Origin: Marinilabiliales bacterium
GTDB taxonomy: Bacteria > Bacteroidota > Bacteroidia > Bacteroidales > BM523
Reading direction: 5' to 3'
Assembly: GCA_002869425.1 (NCBI GenBank)
Contig: PKSZ01000465.1
Location: 1-7,930, forward strand
DNA: 7,930 bases
In this document: in pieces, positions 4,537 through 7,930 of the stretch
How the letters are laid out: each line of letters starts with the position of its first letter
Numbering within the stretch: position 1 is the first letter of the stretch
Position numbers and translations under genes: made by a program
The notes under the pieces: model-generated
Databases searched by the model: none
What the model was told of the DNA's origin: nothing
Seen by the model: only the letters and a program-made list of their open reading frames with translations

Positions 4537-4779
4537 TCAAGGGGTTACAATTTGTAACCCTTTTTTCATTTCTTCATGCAACAATTCTAAAGAAAACAGT
4601 TTGAGATTTTGTCGGGTGATGTTGGTTGCTAATACCTTTCTATTCAAATAATGATCTCTGATGACATTTTGATTGGAGTGACCTGTAATAAGTTGGACAT
4701 TGGAGGAAAATAACAACATCAGTCTAAAATAATAAACCTTTCTCTCTTTCCTTAAACAATCTGATTGTGGATTACACAC
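4537..4779 (-). pseudogene. Possible tyrosine-recombinase C-terminal relic
   Basis: The 80-codon frame contains VQLITGHSNQNVIRDHYLNR near its middle. This resembles the end of a tyrosine recombinase, with the conserved GH followed about ten residues later by the HY that carries the nucleophilic tyrosine. The rest of the catalytic domain (R and HxxR motifs) is absent: upstream residues do not look like an integrase, and the 4765-4803 promoter for the next gene sits in the region. An integrase gene beside a tRNA target is usual for genomic islands, so this may be a relic of an older element at the same site. The match is short and made by eye, so a chance reading frame remains possible. Confidence 0.4.
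4539..4566. terminator. Probable native terminator of the tRNA gene
   Basis: GGGTTAC (4542-4548) pairs with GTAACCC (4554-4560) around AATTT, followed by six T. It lies 11 nt after the displaced tRNA end at 4527. It also overlaps the last codons of the minus-strand fragment 4537-4779. Confidence 0.75.
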
Positions 4780-4803
4780 TCTAATAACTTTGCAATTATT
4801 AGA
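4765..4803 (+). promoter_or_regulatory. Promoter with overlapping inverted repeat for the methyltransferase gene
   Basis: TTG (4765-4767) and TAACTTTG (4785-4792), 17 bp apart, match the Bacteroidota -33/-7 pattern TTG and TAnnTTTG. A perfect 8-bp inverted repeat, TCTAATAA (4780-4787) and TTATTAGA (4796-4803), brackets most of the -7 box and the expected start site. It could be an operator or a hairpin in the leader. The predicted leader is about 70 nt. Confidence 0.6.
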
Positions 4804-4866
4804 ATTCTTATGGATTCACTACAAGTACGATAAATACTTTTTATACTTTTACTCAAATAAAGCAAA

Positions 4867-5811
4867 ATGATTAAAACCAAATATATATACTTTTATAATT
4901 ACGATGTAAACGAAAGTGATTTATGTAAACTCGAATCAAAACATTTATTTGATCAAGAAGTAAAAAACAAGTTGCTTTTTTCTGACATTATAATAAACCC
5001 TTCATGCAGTGCTTTCATAAAAAAACGTTTGGATGTTCTTGCCTCCGACAGTCAATACTCTGTTTTAATCAATAAAATCAAAAAACTAAACATTTGCGAT
5101 GAAGGCTTCAAGGCCGAATATACATTCCTGGAAAGAGACTCAACCGGATATAGAGAAAGTTTGAAGATCTTAAAAGATATTGGTTATTGTATTGAAGGCA
5201 ATCCTGATTATTATAAACCAAACATTATTTATACCATATGTTTCTACAATAATTGCTGGTATTTTGGAATTCTTATCAAAAACAACTTTGATTGGCACAA
5301 ACACAAACAAAAACCGTTCTCATACAGTAGCTCAATCAACATTACCATTGCCAAGTCCCTTGTTAACATAGATGCAGAGGGAAACAAAGATACTCAACTA
5401 CTTGATGCCTGTTGTGGTGTTGGAACAATTATGCTGGAAGCCTGCTTTTCCGGCTATACTATTGAGGGTTGCGACATCAACTGGAAATTATGCCATCAGG
5501 CCCGAAAAAATCTTTCTCATTTCAACTACAAAGCAAGTGTGCTGGTTTCTGATATTAAAGATATTAGAAAATGTTATGATACAGCCATTATTGACCTTCC
5601 ATACAATTTATTTAGCCATGCAGATGAAAATTTGGTTTTTCACATTATAAAATCAACAGCAAAAGTCACCAATAGATTGGTTGTTGTTTCTACCATAGAC
5701 ATCTCTGAACACATTAACAATTCAGGACTTCAGGTCACGGATTTTTGTGTGGTTCAAAAAGGAAGGAAGACCAACTTCAGCAGAAAAATATGGCTATGCG
5801 AAAAAAAATAA
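4867..5811 (+). CDS. Trm11-like SAM-dependent RNA methyltransferase
   Basis: The 314-residue protein has a Rossmann-fold methyltransferase domain in its second half. Motif I is LLDACCGVGT (178-187), the acidic residue after strand 2 is in GCDIN (201-205), and motif IV is DLPYN (243-247), in place of the usual (D/N)PPY of base N-methyltransferases. KPFSYSSS (149-156) before motif I matches the KPxxYS element found in UPF0020/Trm11-type proteins. By family, N2-guanine methylation of tRNA or rRNA is plausible, but the target cannot be read from sequence. The N-terminal half is unlike a standard THUMP domain as far as I can tell and may be a divergent RNA-binding region. Translation starts at the ATG after AAAGCAAA, with no Shine-Dalgarno, as is usual here. 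It is transcribed alone and converges on the EF-G group. Confidence 0.75.
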   Translation: MIKTKYIYFYNYDVNESDLCKLESKHLFDQEVKNKLLFSDIIINPSCSAFIKKRLDVLASDSQYSVLINKIKKLNICDEGFKAEYTFLERDSTGYRESLKILKDIGYCIEGNPDYYKPNIIYTICFYNNCWYFGILIKNNFDWHKHKQKPFSYSSSINITIAKSLVNIDAEGNKDTQLLDACCGVGTIMLEACFSGYTIEGCDINWKLCHQARKNLSHFNYKASVLVSDIKDIRKCYDTAIIDLPYNLFSHADENLVFHIIKSTAKVTNRLVVVSTIDISEHINNSGLQVTDFCVVQKGRKTNFSRKIWLCEKK

Positions 5812-5864
5812 TGCCACTTCTATTCTAATAATAAAAGACAAGCTACTAAAGAACACTACAAAAT

Positions 5865-5969
5865 TTATTCTTTGTTCATTCTTTGTTGAAGGTGCTGCCA
5901 GAGAGCAAAAATCAATGATGAAATAACAATTAGACCAAAAATTCTAATTGTAAGAAGTCTTAAAAACAT
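5865..5969 (-). CDS. Small single-pass membrane protein, 34 residues
   Basis: A 34-codon frame starts at an ATG inside the end of the TerB-like gene (26-bp overlap, different frame) and ends at TAA. It starts MFLRLLTIRI, then has a hydrophobic run of about 14 residues (FGLIVISSLIFALW), then a polar tail QHLQQRMNKE. The basic N-terminus, membrane span and polar tail are what a small inner-membrane protein would show. The overlap suggests translational coupling to the TerB-like gene. A 10-bp direct repeat (ATTCTTTGTT twice, 5867-5886) underlies its last codons. There is no homology evidence, so chance is possible; the hydrophobic profile is the main support. Confidence 0.45.
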   Translation of the reverse strand: MFLRLLTIRIFGLIVISSLIFALWQHLQQRMNKE

Positions 5970-6336
5970 TGATTAGCTCTTCTTCAGGGACTATACCTTT
6001 TTCGTTTTTCCTCATACGGATGAATATCTCTTCCATTGCCTGTGCATGTAAACCAAGATAAAGCCCTGCATTTCTCATCATTTCTAACTCCTCATCGGCT
6101 AGATGCAAATCAACATTTGCAAGTAAAACCAATCGATAAAACTGTACTATCCTTTCAAATTCACTTTTTGGAGGAGAATATTCTATCTGTTTTTCAAATA
6201 AACTATCCAGTTCCTCTTGGGAAACGAGCAACATTTTAGCAATACGCAATATAAAGTTATACTCCTGGTTGTTTACTTTATTGTCAGCCTGAGCCAAAAT
6301 AATAAGCTGTTTTAGCAAACTTAGTTTTTCGTTCAT
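5944..6336 (-). CDS. TerB-like helical protein
   Basis: The 130-residue, all-helical protein resembles the TerB-like family. It shows the two characteristic acidic helix pairs, LAQADNKVNNQEYNFI (14-29) and LLANVDLHLADEELEMM (71-87), where acidic side chains form the family's metal-binding cluster. Proteins of this group are named after tellurite resistance TerB. In Bacteroidota such single-domain genes occur outside tellurite operons and their role is not settled. No signal peptide or membrane segment is visible. It lies 26 bp downstream of the EF-G stop codon on the same strand, and I see no promoter box in the gap, so co-transcription with EF-G is likely. The start ATG is preceded by TATAGGA, which could act weakly as a ribosome-binding site. 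Confidence 0.75.
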   Translation of the reverse strand: MNEKLSLLKQLIILAQADNKVNNQEYNFILRIAKMLLVSQEELDSLFEKQIEYSPPKSEFERIVQFYRLVLLANVDLHLADEELEMMRNAGLYLGLHAQAMEEIFIRMRKNEKGIVPEEELINVFKTSYN

Positions 6337-6362
6337 TCCTATAACTTTTTATCAAAAATCAC

Positions 6363-7930
6363 TTAATCTTTTAACCGTTCTGCCGCCTCTTTCAGCACCT
6401 CTTCCTGCTGTTTTGCCGGCATTGGCTGATAATTATGCATTTCCATAGAGTAGTTTGCTCTTCCTGATGATAAGGTACGAACAGCCGTTGCATAACCAAA
6501 AAGTTCCATCAATGGAGCTTCTCCATTAATTTTCTGCGAACCTTTTCTAAACCGTCGAATTCCTTCAATACGGCCCCTGCGTCTGTTAAAGTCTCCTGTG
6601 ATATCACCTATATACTCATCCGGCGTTGCAATATCCACTTTCATAATCGGCTCAAGAAGTATTGGGCTTGCCTTCCTGAATGACTCTTTAAAACACTTGC
6701 TGGCACAAATTTTAAAAGCCATTTCTGAACTGTCTACATCATGAAAACTTCCATCCAAGAGAACCGCCTTAATATTAACAACCTGAAAATCTGCCAGAAC
6801 TCCATCATTCAATGTTTCCTTGATTCCTTTTTGAATAGCAGGTATATATTCTGAAGGTATTGCACCACCGGTTATCCTGCTTTCAAATTCAAATTTTCCA
6901 GATGCATTTGGTTCAATGCGAAGAATCATATGTGCATACTGCCCCTTACCTCCTGATTGCTTCACATATTTTAATTCATGCGTTACTTCCTGTGTGATTG
7001 TTTCCTTATACTCAACAGATGGTTTGCTTACCTCTGTTTCTACTCCAAACTCTGTTAAAAGCCTGTCAACGATAATTTCAAGGTGCAATTCACCCATCCC
7101 TGCAATTACTGTCTCAGCAGTTCTTTCGATGGTACGTACTGTAAAAGAAGGATCTTCCAGACTAACCTTTCGTAGGCTTGAATGAAGTTTTCCCAGATCT
7201 TTACGACTCTTTGTATTAACCTTAACTGAAATTACCGGCTCGGGAACCCTTACGGTTTCCAGCAACAATGGTTTTTCTATATCGCATAATGTATGCCCTG
7301 TCCATGTGTTTTTCAACCCAACCAAAGCGACAATATCTCCAGAACCGGCAGAATTAATTTCAATTCTGTCTTTTGCCTTAATTTTCATAATACGGCTCAC
7401 CCGTTCCTTCTTTCTGGTTGTTGCATTGTATACAGTATCACCTGTATTTAAAACACCGGAATAGATCCTGATAAATGTTTGCTGACCAACATATGGGTCA
7501 TTAATTATTTTAAAAGCCAACCCTGCAAAAGGTTCATTAACTGAAGGATACCGACTATGAATAACTTCCTGATCCTGCAAATCCACACCATCAGCCTTAC
7601 CTTTATCAATAGGATTTGGCATAAAATTAACAACAGCATCCAACAATGGCTGAATACCAACATTCTGATATGCAGCACCACAATATACCGGAGTAATTAA
7701 CAGCCTGAGAATACATTCCCGTGTAGACCGAACAATAAGTTCCTCAGATATTTCCTCATCACTCAAAAACAATTCAGCAATCTCATCACTAAAATCAGCT
7801 AACTTCTCAAGAAGGTTCGTACGCCACTCCGTTGCTGATTCCATATATTCTTCTGGTATCTCAGTCTCTCTCCTCACACCATCTTCAAATACATAAGCTT
7901 TCATCTTTATGAGATCAATAATCCCTTTAA
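6363..7930 (-). CDS. fusA: Elongation factor G family protein, partial (5' end outside window)
   Basis: The frame is open through the right edge: codons for KGIIDLIK precede the methionine at 7904, a context typical of the G' region, so that methionine is internal and the GTPase motifs lie outside. Counting from it, the end of the G domain has PVYCGAAYQNVGIQPLLDAV (72-91). Domain II starts at EPFAGLAFKI (124-133). Domain III has EPVISVKV and IAGMGELHLEIIVDRL (267-282). Domain IV has QSGGKGQYAH (316-325), ITGGAIPSEY (344-353) and the tip loop DGSFHDVDSSE (384-394). Domain V has LLEPIMKVDI and GDITGDFNRRRGRIEG. EF-G catalyses translocation on the ribosome. Some variants suggest a second EF-G paralogue rather than the main factor: TGHTLCD for TGDTLCD, and a C-terminal MEMHNYQPMP where MEFSHY is usual. 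The missing G domain would decide. Confidence 0.9.
   Translation of the reverse strand, partial: KGIIDLIKMKAYVFEDGVRRETEIPEEYMESATEWRTNLLEKLADFSDEIAELFLSDEEISEELIVRSTRECILRLLITPVYCGAAYQNVGIQPLLDAVVNFMPNPIDKGKADGVDLQDQEVIHSRYPSVNEPFAGLAFKIINDPYVGQQTFIRIYSGVLNTGDTVYNATTRKKERVSRIMKIKAKDRIEINSAGSGDIVALVGLKNTWTGHTLCDIEKPLLLETVRVPEPVISVKVNTKSRKDLGKLHSSLRKVSLEDPSFTVRTIERTAETVIAGMGELHLEIIVDRLLTEFGVETEVSKPSVEYKETITQEVTHELKYVKQSGGKGQYAHMILRIEPNASGKFEFESRITGGAIPSEYIPAIQKGIKETLNDGVLADFQVVNIKAVLLDGSFHDVDSSEMAFKICASKCFKESFRKASPILLEPIMKVDIATPDEYIGDITGDFNRRRGRIEGIRRFRKGSQKINGEAPLMELFGYATAVRTLSSGRANYSMEMHNYQPMPAKQQEEVLKEAAERLKD

Noticed and set aside
5812..5864. Terminator between the converging methyltransferase and TerB-like groups
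   Set aside because: No convincing hairpin with a T-tract is visible in this short AT-rich gap.
5180..7185. Plus-strand frames at 5180-5371, 5372-5650, 6036-6239 and 6916-7185 and 1254-1439
   Set aside because: All are shadows of well-supported genes on the other strand or in another frame.

Overview
The window looks like chromosomal DNA from a member of the Bacteroidota. The evidence is promoter boxes of the TAnnTTTG type, almost no Shine-Dalgarno sites, a CusC/TolC-type efflux remnant, a TerB-like protein beside an EF-G gene, and several AAA_14/DUF4143 ATPases. I cannot name the genus.

Layout. Positions 1-321 hold the truncated tail of a TolC-family outer-membrane efflux protein. A tRNA with anticodon CAT follows at 397-470. 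It is probably the lysidine-type tRNA-Ile2, but its 3' acceptor strand pairs poorly with its 5' strand. From 463 to about 4519 there is a tandem array of three cassettes. Each carries one minus-strand AAA_14/DUF4143 ATPase-nuclease gene (491-1663, 1749-2915, 3212-4369). A gene-less segment of about 160 bp (3009-3168) separates the second and third cassettes. The acceptor strand that pairs perfectly with the tRNA 5' end lies at 4520-4527, about 4 kb away and directly before a terminator. Joining 397-462 to 4520-4527 rebuilds a complete 74-nt tRNA. The simplest reading is repeated insertion at the junction of T-stem and acceptor stem of one tRNA gene, each insertion bringing a substitute tRNA 3' end.

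The cassettes share a plan. Read left to right, each has a tRNA-3'-end-like boundary, then the ATPase gene on the minus strand with a TATATTTG promoter box 4-5 nt before its ATG, then a regulatory array, then a right end containing GTTCGATAATTCAGAC. The 5' boundaries of cassettes 1 and 3 also have a hairpin terminator overlapping the gene's stop codon. The right end is identical in all three cassettes although the third protein is only distantly similar to the first two. The regulatory arrays differ: four TGGAAT hexamers in dyad symmetry for the first two genes, and five iterons at exact 22-bp spacing for the third. The ATPase nearest the tRNA has lost its Walker A lysine.

Right of the array, 4537-4779 is a possible relic of a tyrosine recombinase. 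A promoter with an overlapping inverted repeat then drives a Trm11-like RNA methyltransferase (4867-5811, plus strand). Converging on it is a minus-strand group: an EF-G gene (5' end outside the window), a TerB-like gene, and an overlapping 34-codon reading frame for a small membrane protein. These flanking genes are ordinary; the tRNA-anchored array is the notable part.
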